Positions 54,762 to 64,000 of a DNA stretch of 64,000 nt are shown here, in pieces. This DNA comes from Serratia oryzae. GTDB taxonomy: Bacteria; Pseudomonadota; Gammaproteobacteria; Enterobacterales; Enterobacteriaceae. The notes under the pieces are model-generated. The model was not told where the DNA came from, searched no databases, and worked only from the letters and a program-made list of their open reading frames with translations. The position numbers were made by a program, and so were the translations under genes. The DNA lies in the NCBI RefSeq assembly GCF_001976145.1, contig NZ_MOXD01000013.1, forward strand, positions 82,718-146,717, read 5' to 3'. How positions within the stretch are numbered: position 1 is the first letter of the stretch; the number at the start of each line of letters is the position of its first letter.

Positions 54762-54862
54762 AAATAATCCGCGTTGTCCGTGGGTTAAGGCCAGTTTAGT
54801 TGGCGGTTAATCAATCTTGCTGCAGAATTCGATGATAAACCACCTTTTTCTAAAAGGCATAG

Positions 54863-54898
54863 CCTGTTGATTAGTATTATTTTTCTGTTATCAACAGG
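54863..54898. promoter_or_regulatory. Inverted repeat in the ravA-kup gap
   Basis: CCTGTTGAT (54863-54871) and ATCAACAGG (54890-54898) form perfect 9-bp arms with an 18-bp AT-rich loop. It lies 102 bp upstream of ravA and 239 bp upstream of kup. The spacing does not fit an FNR site. It may be an operator bound at two half-sites. Nothing else was recognised in the 375-bp gap. Confidence 0.4.
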
Positions 54899-55136
54899 AT
54901 ATCTGGTTCACATTTTGTTGATTTTTAGCGGCAGAGATAAGGATGGGTAACCACGATAAATGGTGCATACTGTGCGCCTTTTATCTCCTTTGTCTTTCAA
55001 GCCATGGCAACATCGATCGGTTACTTGCGTTTGAAATCCATTCGGGAACGTGGGCGTAACGGATCATTAAGAGCCCGTATCTTTAGCTTGGTGCGGATGT
55101 AACGGCTGACGGATGTTCCAGTAAAAGAAACGAACT

Positions 55137-57005
55137 ATGAGCACAGAGCGTAAACAGTCTTTATCGGCGGTAACCTTGGCGGCTATCGGGGTGGTTTACG
55201 GTGATATCGGCACCAGCCCTCTCTATACCTTGAGAGAATGTTTCTCCGGCCATTATGGTTTTGATGTCCGTCCAGATGTGGTTTTTGGTTTTCTTTCCCT
55301 GATCTTCTGGATGCTGGTTGTTATCGTCTCCCTGAAGTATCTCACCTACGTGATGCGCGCAGATAACGCCGGTGAGGGCGGTATTCTGACGTTGATGTCG
55401 TTAGCCGGGCGCAATACCTCGCCGCGCACAACCTCATGGTTGGTGATCCTTGGCCTGATTGGTGGCAGCTTCTTCTATGGTGAAGTAGTGATCACCCCGG
55501 CAATCTCGGTGATGTCGGCCATTGAGGGGCTGGAAATCGCCGCGCCGTCGCTTGATCCTTACATTGTACCGCTGTCGATTCTGGTGCTGACCTTATTGTT
55601 CGTTATTCAAAAGCATGGCACCAGCAGCGTCGGTAAGCTGTTTGCTCCGGTGATGTTGCTGTGGTTCATTGCCTTGGCTTTGCTGGGTTTACGCAGCATT
55701 ATTGATAATCCCGAAGTGCTGCAGGCGTTGAATCCGAAGTGGGCGCTGAACTTCTTTATTGAATATAAGAAAGTCTCGTTCTTTGCACTTGGTGCGGTGG
55801 TGCTGTCGATTACCGGCGTAGAGGCTCTGTATGCTGATATGGGGCATTTTGGTAAATTCCCGATCCGCCTGGCCTGGTTTACGGTAGTACTACCTTCCCT
55901 GGTGCTTAACTATTTTGGTCAGGGGGCGCTGCTGTTGAAAAACCCTGAAGCGATCAAAAACCCTTTCTTCCTGCTGGCACCTGACTGGGCGCTGATTCCG
56001 TTACTGATCCTGGCGACCTTGGCCACGGTGATCGCCTCGCAGGCGGTAATTTCTGGCGTATTCTCCCTGACCCGGCAGGCGGTGCGTTTGGGTTATCTGT
56101 CGCCGATGCGTATTATCCACACCTCTGAGATGGAGTCGGGCCAAATCTATATCCCGGTCGTCAACTGGATACTGTACATCTCCGTCGTGCTAGTGATCGT
56201 GGGCTTTGAGCATTCAGGTAATCTGGCCGCAGCCTACGGTATTGCCGTTACCGGCACCATGGTATTAACCAGTATTCTTATCACATCGGTAGCGCTTAAA
56301 AACTGGCACTGGAACCGCTTCCTGGTGTTAGGCACCCTGACTATCCTGCTGATTATTGATGTACCGATGTTCTCTGCCAATGCGCTGAAACTGTTCTCAG
56401 GTGGTTGGCTGCCGCTGACGTTGGCGCTGGTGATGTTCATTATCATGACTACCTGGAAAAGCGAGCGTTTCAGCCTGCTGCGGCGTATCCATGAGCATGG
56501 CAATTCCCTTGAGGCGATGATTGCCTCGCTGGAAAAATCCCCGCCGGTGCGCGTGCCTGGCACCGCCGTGTTTATGTCACGTGCGATCAACGTGATCCCC
56601 TTTGCGCTGTTGCATAATCTAAAGCACAACAAAGTGCTGCATGAACGCGTGGTGATACTGACGTTGCGTACCGAAGATGCACCTTATGTGCACAACCTAC
56701 GCCGGGTGACCATCGAACAACTGTCGCCGACTTTCTGGCGGGTGGTAGCCAGCTATGGTTGGCGTGAAACACCGAACGTGGAAGAAGTGTTCCACCGCTG
56801 CGGTTTGGAAGGGTTGCCGTGCCGAATGATGGAAACCTCGTTCTTTATGTCACATGAGTCGCTGATCCTGACCAAGCGGCCATGGTATCTGTTCTTGCGC
56901 GGTAAGCTGTTTATTGCCCTGAGCCGCAACGCACTGCGCGCGCCCGATCAGTTTGAGATCCCGCCAAACCGCGTTATCGAACTGGGAACCCAGGTCGAGA
57001 TATAA
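55137..57005 (+). CDS. kup: Low-affinity potassium transporter Kup (TrkD)
   Basis: 622 aa, the E. coli length. About 12 TM segments in the first 430 residues, with the KUP signature [20 protein letters not shown] (start about 18) and the conserved [12 protein letters not shown] and [20 protein letters not shown]. The cytosolic C-terminal part (about 430-622) is typical. Proton-coupled K+ uptake, important at low pH and osmotic stress. Followed by a strong terminator before rbsD. Confidence 0.98.
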   Translation: MSTERKQSLSAVTLAAIGVVYGDIGTSPLYTLRECFSGHYGFDVRPDVVFGFLSLIFWMLVVIVSLKYLTYVMRADNAGEGGILTLMSLAGRNTSPRTTSWLVILGLIGGSFFYGEVVITPAISVMSAIEGLEIAAPSLDPYIVPLSILVLTLLFVIQKHGTSSVGKLFAPVMLLWFIALALLGLRSIIDNPEVLQALNPKWALNFFIEYKKVSFFALGAVVLSITGVEALYADMGHFGKFPIRLAWFTVVLPSLVLNYFGQGALLLKNPEAIKNPFFLLAPDWALIPLLILATLATVIASQAVISGVFSLTRQAVRLGYLSPMRIIHTSEMESGQIYIPVVNWILYISVVLVIVGFEHSGNLAAAYGIAVTGTMVLTSILITSVALKNWHWNRFLVLGTLTILLIIDVPMFSANALKLFSGGWLPLTLALVMFIIMTTWKSERFSLLRRIHEHGNSLEAMIASLEKSPPVRVPGTAVFMSRAINVIPFALLHNLKHNKVLHERVVILTLRTEDAPYVHNLRRVTIEQLSPTFWRVVASYGWRETPNVEEVFHRCGLEGLPCRMMETSFFMSHESLILTKRPWYLFLRGKLFIALSRNALRAPDQFEIPPNRVIELGTQVEI

Positions 57006-57010
57006 CGTTT

Positions 57011-57041
57011 TAAAGGCTCAGTTCATCAACTGAGCCTTTTT
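57011..57041 (+). terminator. Rho-independent terminator of kup
   Basis: AAAGGCTCAG-TTCATCAA-CTGAGCCTTTTT, a 10-bp stem with a T-run, 6 bp after the kup stop. Confidence 0.92.
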
Positions 57042-57063
57042 CTTTGTATCTTTGTCGACTGCG

Positions 57064-57079
57064 AGCGAAACGTTTCGAT
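57064..57079 (+). promoter_or_regulatory. Upstream RbsR operator
   Basis: AGCGAAACGTTTCGAT, a LacI-family palindrome with central ACGT, nearly identical to the proximal operator 79 bp downstream and to the E. coli RbsR site as I recall it. A TCACA half of a CRP site follows (57085-57089), but its other half is poor. Confidence 0.75.
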
Positions 57080-57142
57080 GGCGATCACATTTTTGCAACC
57101 TCATCATTGCCTTCCCCTGTTGTTTTTTTAAACTCTTCAACA

Positions 57143-57158
57143 AGCGAAACGTTTCGCT
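57143..57158 (+). promoter_or_regulatory. Proximal RbsR operator
   Basis: AGCGAAACGTTTCGCT is a perfect 16-bp palindrome ending 14 bp before the rbsD start, overlapping the leader. Together with the upstream site it could allow RbsR-mediated DNA looping; that part is inference. Confidence 0.85.
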
Positions 57159-57172
57159 GTTGGAGTGATAAC

Positions 57173-57592
57173 ATGAAAAAAGGCGTACTACTGAATTCTG
57201 ATGTTTCTGCCGTGGTGTCCCGCCTCGGTCATACCGATCAGATCACTATTTGCGATGCGGGATTACCGATCCCGGCTGGAACGCAGCGTATCGATCTGGC
57301 GCTGACTCAAGGAGTACCGACGTTTTTACAGGTGGTCGGGGTGGTCACACAGGAAATGCAAGTAGAAAACGCTATCCTGGCGGAAGAGATAGTTAAACAG
57401 AATCCGTCGCTCCATGAAGCGTTATTAGTTCAATTGCAACAACTTAGCCAACACCAGGGAAACACCATAAGCGTGAGCTATATCAGCCACAGCGAGTTTA
57501 AAACACAAACCGAGCACAGCCGAGCGGTGATCCGCAGTGGAGAATGTTCGCCGTATGCCAACGTCATTCTCTGCTCCGGCGTCACTTTCTGA
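57173..57592 (+). CDS. rbsD: D-ribose pyranase
   Basis: 139 aa from the ATG at 57173 ([20 protein letters not shown]). A longer in-frame start would begin upstream of both operators and is rejected. Converts beta-pyranose to beta-furanose ribose so that RbsK can act. Conserved catalytic His in RLGHTD (His20) and the C-terminal [15 protein letters not shown]. First gene of the ribose operon; the stop is 7 bp before rbsA. Confidence 0.97.
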   Translation: MKKGVLLNSDVSAVVSRLGHTDQITICDAGLPIPAGTQRIDLALTQGVPTFLQVVGVVTQEMQVENAILAEEIVKQNPSLHEALLVQLQQLSQHQGNTISVSYISHSEFKTQTEHSRAVIRSGECSPYANVILCSGVTF

Positions 57593-57599
57593 GGCATCT

Positions 57600-59105
57600 A
57601 TGCAACCGTTACTGCAACTGCAAGGGATCGATAAAGCCTTTCCCGGCGTCAAAGCGCTTTCTGGTGCCGCTCTCAGCGTCTATCCCGGTAGGGTGATGGC
57701 GCTGGTGGGGGAAAACGGCGCTGGGAAATCCACCATGATGAAAGTGCTGACCGGCATCTATAGCAAAGATGCGGGCAGCCAGCATTTTCTGGGTAAAGAG
57801 GTGGCGTTTAACGGCCCGAAAGATTCTCAGGAAGCGGGTATCGGCATCATTCATCAGGAACTGAACCTGATCCCACAACTGACCATAGCTGAGAATATTT
57901 TTCTTGGCCGTGAGTTCGTTAACCGTTTTGGCCGCATTGACTGGAAACGCATGTATGCCGAGGCAGACAAACTGCTGGCACGCCTGAATCTGCGCTACAG
58001 CAGCCATCGGTTGGTGGGGGAATTGTCGATTGGCGATCAGCAGATGGTCGAAATTGCCAAGGTGCTGAGCTTCGAATCGAAGGTCATCATCATGGATGAA
58101 CCCACCGATGCGCTGACCGATACTGAAACCGCTTCTTTATTCAACGTCATCAATGAGCTGAAAGCCGAAGGACGCGGCATTGTTTATATCTCCCACCGTC
58201 TGAAAGAGATTTTTGAAATCTGCGACGATGTCACCGTGTTCCGTGACGGCCAGTTTATTGCCGAACGCCCGGTTACCGAGCTGCAAGAGGATTCGCTGAT
58301 TGAGATGATGGTGGGCCGTAAGCTGGAAGAACAGTATCCGCGCCTGAATCTGCCGCGCGGTGAAAAACGTCTGCAGGTCAGCCATGTTTCTGGGCCGGGC
58401 GTTCACGACGTCAGTTTTACCCTGTATCGTGGCGAAATTTTGGGCGTCGCTGGCTTGATGGGCGCCGGGCGCACAGAGTTGATGAAGATTCTGTACGGTG
58501 CAGCACCGCGTAACAGCGGCATCGTGAATCTTGATGGCCATGAAGTCGTCACCCATTCGCCGCAGGACGGGTTGGCAAACGGCATCGTCTATATTTCTGA
58601 AGATCGCAAGCGCGATGGTTTGGTGCTGGGGATGTCGGTGAAGGAAAACATGTCGCTGACCGCCCTGCGCTATTTCAGCCGCCGCGGTGGCAGCCTGAAA
58701 CACGCTGACGAACAGCAGGCGGTGGGCGATTTTATCCGTCTGTTCAATGTTAAAACGCCGTCAATGGAACAGCCGATTGGCCTGCTTTCTGGTGGTAACC
58801 AGCAGAAAGTGGCGATCGCCCGCGGGTTAATGACCCGGCCAAAGGTGCTGATCCTTGATGAACCCACACGTGGCGTCGATGTCGGCGCCAAGAAAGAGAT
58901 CTATCAGTTAATCAACCAGTTCAAACAGGAAGGGCTGAGTATCATTCTGGTGTCTTCGGAAATGCCGGAGGTGCTCGGCATGAGCGATCGCATTCTGGTG
59001 ATGCACGAAGGCCATCTCAGCGGTGAATTCCCGATTGAGCAGGCCACTCAGGAAGTGTTGATGGCAGCGGCCGTCGGCAAGCAATACGGCGTAAAGCAGG
59101 AGTAA
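57600..59105 (+). CDS. rbsA: Ribose ABC transporter ATP-binding protein
   Basis: 501 aa from the ATG at 57600 ([20 protein letters not shown]), with GAGG 5-8 bp upstream; the longer frame overlaps rbsD. Two fused ABC cassettes: first Walker [14 protein letters not shown] (about 37) with signature [14 protein letters not shown]; second half signature [15 protein letters not shown] (about 395) with Walker [12 protein letters not shown]. As in other sugar importers, the second cassette has a degenerate Walker A ([13 protein letters not shown]). Confidence 0.98.
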   Translation: MQPLLQLQGIDKAFPGVKALSGAALSVYPGRVMALVGENGAGKSTMMKVLTGIYSKDAGSQHFLGKEVAFNGPKDSQEAGIGIIHQELNLIPQLTIAENIFLGREFVNRFGRIDWKRMYAEADKLLARLNLRYSSHRLVGELSIGDQQMVEIAKVLSFESKVIIMDEPTDALTDTETASLFNVINELKAEGRGIVYISHRLKEIFEICDDVTVFRDGQFIAERPVTELQEDSLIEMMVGRKLEEQYPRLNLPRGEKRLQVSHVSGPGVHDVSFTLYRGEILGVAGLMGAGRTELMKILYGAAPRNSGIVNLDGHEVVTHSPQDGLANGIVYISEDRKRDGLVLGMSVKENMSLTALRYFSRRGGSLKHADEQQAVGDFIRLFNVKTPSMEQPIGLLSGGNQQKVAIARGLMTRPKVLILDEPTRGVDVGAKKEIYQLINQFKQEGLSIILVSSEMPEVLGMSDRILVMHEGHLSGEFPIEQATQEVLMAAAVGKQYGVKQE

Positions 59106-59111
59106 TCAGAT

Positions 59112-60077
59112 ATGAGTTCCCAGACTATCACAGCTAAGCGCTGGTTCAGTAAAGAGTGGCTGCTAGAGCAGAAATCACTGATCGCGCTGTTGGTGCTGAT
59201 CGCTGTGGTGTCTTCAATGAGCCCGAATTTCTTCACCGTCAATAATCTGTTTAATATTCTGCAGCAAACGTCGGTGAACGCCATTATGGCGGTGGGCATG
59301 ACGCTGGTGATACTGACTTCCGGTATCGATTTGTCGGTAGGTTCATTGCTGGCGTTGACCGGTGCGGTAGCGGCGTCGATCGTCGGCTTTGAAATCAATG
59401 CGGTGGTCGCCGTGGCGGCCGCCTTGGCGCTGGGGGCCGCTGTGGGGGCCTGTACCGGAGTGATCGTTGCCAAAGGCAAGGTGCAGGCGTTTATCGCCAC
59501 GCTGGTAATGATGCTGTTGCTGCGCGGTGTGACCATGGTGTATACCAACGGCAGCCCGATCAACACCGGGTTTACCGATGTGGCTGATGCGTTCGGCTGG
59601 TTCGGTATCGGCCGCCCATTGGGGGTGCCAACCCCGATCTGGATTATGGCGATCGTGTTTATCGCCGCGTGGTACATGCTGCATCACACCCGCCTGGGGC
59701 GCTACATTTATGCACTTGGCGGGAACGAAGCAGCTACCCGCTTGTCCGGCATCAGCGTCGATAAAGTGAAGATTATCGTTTATTCGCTGTGTGGGTTGCT
59801 GGCAGCTCTGGCCGGAGTGATCGAAGTGGCCCGTCTGTCATCCGCACAGCCAACCGCCGGTACTGGCTATGAGCTGGATGCCATTGCGGCGGTAGTGTTG
59901 GGGGGCACCAGTTTGGCGGGGGGCAAAGGGCGTATTGTTGGCACACTGATCGGTGCGCTGATCCTCGGTTTCCTGAACAATGGTTTGAATTTGTTGGGCG
60001 TTTCTTCCTACTACCAAATGATCGTGAAAGCAGCCGTTATTTTGCTGGCGGTTCTGGTAGATAACAAAAAGCAGTAA
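59112..60077 (+). CDS. rbsC: Ribose ABC transporter permease
   Basis: 321 aa, inner-membrane permease of the ribose importer. About ten hydrophobic segments; conserved [20 protein letters not shown] (start about 61) and [20 protein letters not shown], then [20 protein letters not shown]. 6 bp after rbsA. A hairpin follows in the gap to rbsB. Confidence 0.97.
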   Translation: MSSQTITAKRWFSKEWLLEQKSLIALLVLIAVVSSMSPNFFTVNNLFNILQQTSVNAIMAVGMTLVILTSGIDLSVGSLLALTGAVAASIVGFEINAVVAVAAALALGAAVGACTGVIVAKGKVQAFIATLVMMLLLRGVTMVYTNGSPINTGFTDVADAFGWFGIGRPLGVPTPIWIMAIVFIAAWYMLHHTRLGRYIYALGGNEAATRLSGISVDKVKIIVYSLCGLLAALAGVIEVARLSSAQPTAGTGYELDAIAAVVLGGTSLAGGKGRIVGTLIGALILGFLNNGLNLLGVSSYYQMIVKAAVILLAVLVDNKKQ

Positions 60078-60089
60078 GTTTCTTTAGAG

Positions 60090-60108
60090 GCGGGCTTTGC
60101 CGGCCCGC
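60090..60108 (+). terminator. Intercistronic hairpin rbsC-rbsB
   Basis: GCGGGC-TTTGCCG-GCCCGC without a T-run in the 71-bp gap. Probably protects or partly attenuates the transcript rather than terminating it. Confidence 0.45.
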
Positions 60109-60148
60109 AGTATTCACGGACACTTCTTTTCTTACAGGAATCACGAAC

Positions 60149-61036
60149 ATGAAAATGAAAAAACTGGCTGTTTTCGCTTCGGCTATCGCTCTGTCGGCGA
60201 CTCTGAGTGCTAATGCGCTGGCTAAAGACACTATCGCACTGGTGGTTTCGACGCTGAATAACCCGTTCTTTGTTTCGATGAAAGACGGTGCACAACAGGA
60301 AGCTAACAAACTGGGTTACAACCTGGTGGTACTGGATTCGCAGAACAACCCGGCAAAAGAACTGGCCAACGTGCAGGATCTGATGGTGCAACAGCCGAAA
60401 CTGCTGCTGATCAACCCGACCGATTCTGACGCTGTCGGTAACGCGATCAAGATGGCCAACCAGGCCAAGATCCCGGTGATCACTCTGGACCGTGCGGCGG
60501 CTAAAGGTGAAGTGGTCAGCCACATTGCTTCCGATAACCGTGCAGGCGGTAAAATGGCCGGTGACTTCATTGCCAAGAAAGCGGGTGCAGACGCTAAAGT
60601 GATCCAACTGGAAGGTATTGCAGGGACTTCGGCGGCACGTGAGCGTGGTGAAGGCTTCAAACAGTCTCTGGAGCAGAACAAATTCAAACTGCTGGCCAGC
60701 CAACCGGCGGACTTTGATCGTACTAAAGGCTTGAACGTAATGCAGAACCTGCTGACCGCACATCCAGACGTGCAGGCAGTGTTCGCTCAGAACGATGAAA
60801 TGGCGCTGGGCGCACTGCGTGCGTTGCAAACTGCTGGCAAAACCGATGTGGTCGTCGTGGGCTTTGATGGCACCGATGACGGCGTGAAAGCGGTTGAAGG
60901 TGGCAAACTGGCTGCAACTGTGGCACAGCGCCCAGATCAAATCGGGGTGATTGGTATTGAAACCGCCGATAAAGTGTTAAAAGGCGAAAAAGTGCCAGCC
61001 ACTATTCCGGTCGATTTGAAGCTGGTGACCAAGTAA
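60149..61036 (+). CDS. rbsB: Periplasmic ribose-binding protein
   Basis: 295 aa. Signal peptide [20 protein letters not shown] then ANALA, mature start [20 protein letters not shown]. Ligand-site residues are in [31 protein letters not shown] and QNDEMALGA, all as in E. coli RbsB. Receptor for the RbsAC importer and, in E. coli, for the Trg chemoreceptor. Confidence 0.98.
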   Translation: MKMKKLAVFASAIALSATLSANALAKDTIALVVSTLNNPFFVSMKDGAQQEANKLGYNLVVLDSQNNPAKELANVQDLMVQQPKLLLINPTDSDAVGNAIKMANQAKIPVITLDRAAAKGEVVSHIASDNRAGGKMAGDFIAKKAGADAKVIQLEGIAGTSAARERGEGFKQSLEQNKFKLLASQPADFDRTKGLNVMQNLLTAHPDVQAVFAQNDEMALGALRALQTAGKTDVVVVGFDGTDDGVKAVEGGKLAATVAQRPDQIGVIGIETADKVLKGEKVPATIPVDLKLVTK

Positions 61037-61039
61037 GTC

Positions 61040-61085
61040 ATACCCTTCACGTTGCTGCCAGGCGGCAACGTGAATATCTGGGTAA
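61040..61085. repeat. Short hairpin element with ATACCC/GGGTA ends between rbsB and rbsK
   Basis: TACCCTTCACGTTGC-TGCCAGGCG-GCAACGTGAATATCTGGGTA: an arm of about 11 bp with ERIC-like terminal sequence. It fills most of the 70-bp gap and may both stabilise rbsB mRNA and mark an old repeat insertion. Confidence 0.6.
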
Positions 61086-61106
61086 GCAATTTCAGGAATC
61101 AATGCG

Positions 61107-62033
61107 ATGGAAACAGGAAAGCTGGTGGTTCTGGGCAGTATCAATGCCGACCATATCCTTAATATTGAACAGTTTCCCCACCCAGGTGAAACGGTGATCG
61201 GGAAGCAGTATAACGTCGCTTTCGGTGGTAAAGGTGCCAACCAGGCTGTCGCAGCCGGGCGCAGCGGCGCGGAGATCGCCTTTATCGCTTGTGTTGGGGC
61301 TGACGATATGGGGGAGCGTATTCGCCAGCAACTGGCTACCGATCGCATTGACACTCAACCGATAGAAGCCATCGCCAACAAAACCACCGGCGTTGCGCTG
61401 ATTTTTGTTAATGCCGACGGTGAGAACGTGATCGGCATTGATGCGGGGGCCAATGCGGCCCTGACTCCAGAGTATCTCAATCGCTATCAGCAGAAAGTGA
61501 TTGATGCTGATGCGCTACTGATGCAGCTCGAATCCCCACTTGAGACGGTGATTGCCGCTGCCAAACTGGCCAAACAACATCAAACGCAGGTGATCCTCAA
61601 CCCTGCTCCGGCTCGTGAGTTACCGGAGGAATTACTGGCGATGATCGATATCATCACGCCAAACGAAACCGAAGCCCAGCGGCTGACCGGTATTGCCGTT
61701 AATAATGACAGTGATGCTGCTCGTGCTGCCAACGTGTTGCATGATAAAGGTATTGAATGCGTGATTATCACCCTCGGTAGCCGGGGGGTCTGGTTGAGTG
61801 AAAATCGCCGCGGCAAGCGGGTAGCAGGCTTTAAGGTGAAAGCGGTGGATACCATTGCGGCAGGGGATACGTTTAACGGTGCGCTGGTTACTGCTTTACT
61901 CGAAGGTAAAGCCATGGACGCAGCCGTGCGTTTTGCCCATGCGGCAGCCGCGATTGCCGTAACTCGCGCTGGTGCTCAGCCTTCCGTGCCCTGGCGCACA
62001 GAGATCGACGCCTTCCTGCAGCAACAGGGGTAA
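61107..62033 (+). CDS. rbsK: Ribokinase
   Basis: 308 aa, PfkB family. Phosphorylates ribose at O5. PfkB signature 1 [20 protein letters not shown] (start about 36), signature 2 [17 protein letters not shown] (about 250) with the catalytic-base Asp in AGDTFNG. The small lid domain lies in the N-terminal third. 4 bp before rbsR. Confidence 0.98.
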   Translation: METGKLVVLGSINADHILNIEQFPHPGETVIGKQYNVAFGGKGANQAVAAGRSGAEIAFIACVGADDMGERIRQQLATDRIDTQPIEAIANKTTGVALIFVNADGENVIGIDAGANAALTPEYLNRYQQKVIDADALLMQLESPLETVIAAAKLAKQHQTQVILNPAPARELPEELLAMIDIITPNETEAQRLTGIAVNNDSDAARAANVLHDKGIECVIITLGSRGVWLSENRRGKRVAGFKVKAVDTIAAGDTFNGALVTALLEGKAMDAAVRFAHAAAAIAVTRAGAQPSVPWRTEIDAFLQQQG

Positions 62034-62037
62034 TGTT

Positions 62038-63042
62038 TTGGCCACTATGAAAGATGTTGCCCGTCTGGCAGGTGTTTCAACCTCGACGGTATCGCACGTG
62101 ATCAATAACAATCGCTTTGTCAGCGACAGCGTGCGCAGCAAAGTTATGGCGGCCGTCGAACAGCTTAATTATGCCCCGTCAGCATTGGCTCGCAGCCTGA
62201 AGCTCAATACCACGCATACTATCGGTATGCTGGTCACCTCGAGTAATAACCCATTTTATGCCGAAGTGGTGCGTGGTGTGGAGCGTAGCTGTTATGAACG
62301 CGGCTATAGCCTGATCCTGTGCAATACCGAAGAAGATGCCGCGCGTATGAACCGCAGCATGGAAACCTTGTTGCAAAAGCGTGTCGATGGCTTGCTGTTG
62401 ATGTGTACTGAAAGCCATCGCCCGTCGCCGGACGCGCTCAGCCGTTATCCCTCTTTACCTATTGTGATGATGGATTGGGCACCGTTTGAAGGGGCTAACG
62501 ATGTTATTCAGGATAACTCGTTGCTGGGTGGTGAAATGGCAACCGATCATCTGATTAGCCGTGGTTATCGCAAAATCGCCTGCATTGCCGGGCCGCAGGA
62601 TAAAACAACCGCATGCCATCGTCTGGCGGGTTATCGCCGCGCGATGCAACGTGCCGGGCTCAATATTCCGCCGGCTTATGAAGTGCATTGCAATTTTGAA
62701 TTTGAGGGTGGTGTTCAAGCTATGCAGCAACTGCTGGCGTTAGCCGAACCACCGCAGGCGGTGTTTGCCGGGAACGATGCGATCGCCGTGGGGATTTACC
62801 AGGCTTTGTACCAGGTTGGATTGGTGGTGCCGCAGGATATGGCGGTCATCGGGTATGATGATATTGAATTGGCTAAATATTTGACGCCGCCACTCAGCAC
62901 GATCCATCAACCGAAAGACTCTCTGGGGGAACTGGCCATTGATGCGTTGATCAATCGGCTGCAACACCCCGAACGTGATGCTCAAGTTCTGGTGTTGACG
63001 CCTGAATTGGTTGAACGTGCCTCCGTTGGCCACCTTATATAA
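62038..63042 (+). CDS. rbsR: Ribose operon repressor RbsR (probable TTG start)
   Basis: 334 aa, LacI family. The start is taken at TTG 62038 (protein [20 protein letters not shown]): AGGGG lies 8 bp upstream and the E. coli protein begins [10 protein letters not shown]. An ATG three codons later is the alternative. Helix-turn-helix at residues 4-24 with hinge region [11 protein letters not shown]; the ribose-binding core has [37 protein letters not shown] and [12 protein letters not shown]. Represses rbs through the palindromes at 57064 and 57143; ribose relieves repression. Confidence 0.95.
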   Translation: MATMKDVARLAGVSTSTVSHVINNNRFVSDSVRSKVMAAVEQLNYAPSALARSLKLNTTHTIGMLVTSSNNPFYAEVVRGVERSCYERGYSLILCNTEEDAARMNRSMETLLQKRVDGLLLMCTESHRPSPDALSRYPSLPIVMMDWAPFEGANDVIQDNSLLGGEMATDHLISRGYRKIACIAGPQDKTTACHRLAGYRRAMQRAGLNIPPAYEVHCNFEFEGGVQAMQQLLALAEPPQAVFAGNDAIAVGIYQALYQVGLVVPQDMAVIGYDDIELAKYLTPPLSTIHQPKDSLGELAIDALINRLQHPERDAQVLVLTPELVERASVGHLI

Positions 63043-63048
63043 AGAAGA

Positions 63049-63738
63049 TTACGCGTTATCTTGTAGCAGAGCTTGGCATGCGGCCATGGCTGTTGCACTG
63101 TCTCCTGCCACGATGGCATCGACGATCGCCTGATGGCTTTGCAACTTAATCACTTCATTACCAGTAATTGCCCGAAAGTAGTTTTGATAAACCGAACTGA
63201 ATAATTTGGCGAATGAGGTCAGAAAGGGGTTAGCGCTGGCGTTATATATTAACTGATGGTACTGGGTATCAACCTCAATCCAGCGTTCGCGATCAAAATC
63301 AGTGTGCAGCGTGCGCATCTCCTGCATCAGGTGCGTTAACTGTGCTTTCTGTTGCGCAGTGGCGTTGGTGGCTGCTAGAAAACATGCTTGAGGCTCAAGC
63401 GTGGTACGCAAAATCAGGAAGTGCTGCATTACCTGATCGAAATTCTCTTTTGTCATCCACCAAGCCAGTAAGTCTTGATCGAGGAAATTCCATTGGCTTT
63501 GTGGCATTACACGCGTACCGATACGTGGGCGTGGTAATAACATGCCTTTGGCGGCCAGCATTTTTACCGCTTCCCTGACCGCTGTGCGGCTGACACCAAA
63601 CTGTTCCCCCAATTCCATCTCACCCGGCAGGATGCTGCCCGCTTCATATTCGCCCGCCAGAATCTGTTGGCCGAGCTTTTCTGCCAGCAGGTAAGAAAGG
63701 TTTCTCTGTGCGGCCTGTTGTTGAACATCAAATTGCAT
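63049..63738 (-). CDS. yieP: FadR/GntR-family transcriptional regulator YieP
   Basis: 229 aa. N-terminal winged helix-turn-helix GEMELGEQFGVSRTAVREAV then KMLAAKGML (about 39-67), and an FCD ligand domain with metal-binding pattern (His in the WIEVDTQYHQLIY and LQSHQAIVDAIVAGD parts). Strongly similar to E. coli YieP and in the same place between rbsR and the rrn operon; the hsrA gene found between them in E. coli is absent here. Regulon poorly known. Convergent with rbsR, 6 bp apart. Confidence 0.94.
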   Translation of the reverse strand: MQFDVQQQAAQRNLSYLLAEKLGQQILAGEYEAGSILPGEMELGEQFGVSRTAVREAVKMLAAKGMLLPRPRIGTRVMPQSQWNFLDQDLLAWWMTKENFDQVMQHFLILRTTLEPQACFLAATNATAQQKAQLTHLMQEMRTLHTDFDRERWIEVDTQYHQLIYNASANPFLTSFAKLFSSVYQNYFRAITGNEVIKLQSHQAIVDAIVAGDSATAMAACQALLQDNA

Positions 63739-63892
63739 GGCTGCAGGTCCTTAGTCTTGCATTGTTATCTTTCATTTTACTCTAGGGTGCATCGGCTTTA
63801 GGGCTGATTTCGGGAAAAAGTGGCAAAAATGCTGCCTTATACAGCGTTTTGCTGAAAATATCCGCGCTTGAAACATTTTTTGAATTTAGGGG
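63739..63892. other. Upstream region of the rrn P1 promoter
   Basis: Region between the yieP start and the rRNA promoter. An A/T-rich stretch (AAACATTTTTTGAATTT, 63871-63887) lies immediately upstream of the -35 at the place of an UP element. Fis sites are expected further upstream but were not identified by eye. Confidence 0.45.
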
Positions 63893-63920
63893 TTGCGGCC
63901 GGCGCGGAACTCCCTATAAT
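63893..63920 (+). promoter_or_regulatory. rRNA operon P1 promoter
   Basis: -35 TTGCGG (63893-63898), 16-bp spacer and -10 TATAAT (63915-63920), followed by the GC-rich discriminator GCGCCTCC that makes rRNA promoters sensitive to ppGpp. The stretch AACTCCCTATAATGCGCC is the same as in E. coli rrn P1 promoters as I recall them. The 80 bases after it are rRNA leader; 16S itself is beyond the window. Confidence 0.92.
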
Positions 63921-64000
63921 GCGCCTCCACTGACCGGGAACAACGACTGACAAGGTCGCCCAGCCAGGAAGAACCAACCCAGTGAAAACACCGTTCTCAA

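Noticed and set aside
54863..54898. FNR site reading of the TTGAT/ATCAA palindrome
   Set aside because: FNR half-sites should be separated by 4 bp; here the gap is 18 bp.
60011..60940. 309-codon frame antisense to rbsB
   Set aside because: Shadow of rbsB with low-complexity His/Gln/Phe-rich sequence.

Overview
This window is the replication-origin neighbourhood of an enterobacterial chromosome. The protein sequences and the gene order (gyrB-recF-dnaN-dnaA / rpmH-rnpA-yidD-yidC-mnmE ... phoU-pstBACS ... glmS-glmU-atpCDGAHFEBI ... rsmG-mnmG-oriC-mioC-asnC / asnA / viaA-ravA / kup / rbsDACBKR / yieP / rrn promoter) match the Escherichia coli 82-85 min region closely. Protein divergence, ERIC-like repeats and accessory insertions point to a Yersiniaceae member, most likely Serratia; this genus call is inference from memory of related genomes, not a computed placement.

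Layout. 1-11.4 kb: end of yidA, gyrB, recF, dnaN and dnaA on the minus strand, the dnaA/rpmH control region, then rpmH-rnpA-yidD-yidC-mnmE on the plus strand. 11.4-25.5 kb: a mosaic of yie genes known from E. coli (yieE, yieF, adeP/yieG, yieH) and genes absent from that place in E. coli: a secreted hydrolase-fold protein, a LysR-controlled operon (MFS transporter, Fae-family protein, aldo/keto reductase, aldehyde dehydrogenase), and an amino-acid ABC transporter without an ATPase. 25.6-30.3 kb: the Pho-box controlled pst-phoU operon. 30.4-34.6 kb: a four-gene envelope operon (ABC ATPase, MacB/LolE-type permease, LolA-like periplasmic protein, outer-membrane beta-barrel) lying between pstS and glmS, which are neighbours in E. 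coli. 35.3-46.1 kb: glmS, glmU and the nine-gene ATP synthase operon. 46.6-50.6 kb: rsmG, mnmG, oriC (about 49.37-49.62 kb, with AT-rich 13-mers and four recognisable DnaA boxes), mioC, asnC. 50.8-63.7 kb: asnA, viaA-ravA, kup, the ribose operon with two RbsR operators, and yieP. The window ends just after a classical rRNA P1 promoter, so an rrn operon begins at or past the right edge.

Most large operons point away from oriC: leftward ones (atp, glm, pst, dnaA-gyrB) are on the minus strand, rightward ones (asnA, kup, rbs, rrn) on the plus strand. The main head-on exceptions are rpmH-mnmE, the yie genes and the Fae operon.

The least explained parts are the Fae operon (18.0-22.4 kb), the ABC/LolA-like/beta-barrel operon (30.4-34.6 kb), and a collection of palindromic intergenic repeats. 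These include an ERIC-like element between dnaN and recF, a pair of inverted ~155-bp structured repeats at 22.5-23.0 kb, a ~170-bp palindrome at 14.4 kb, and several short elements with TATACCC-type ends. No insertion sequence, CRISPR array, tRNA or prophage gene was seen.
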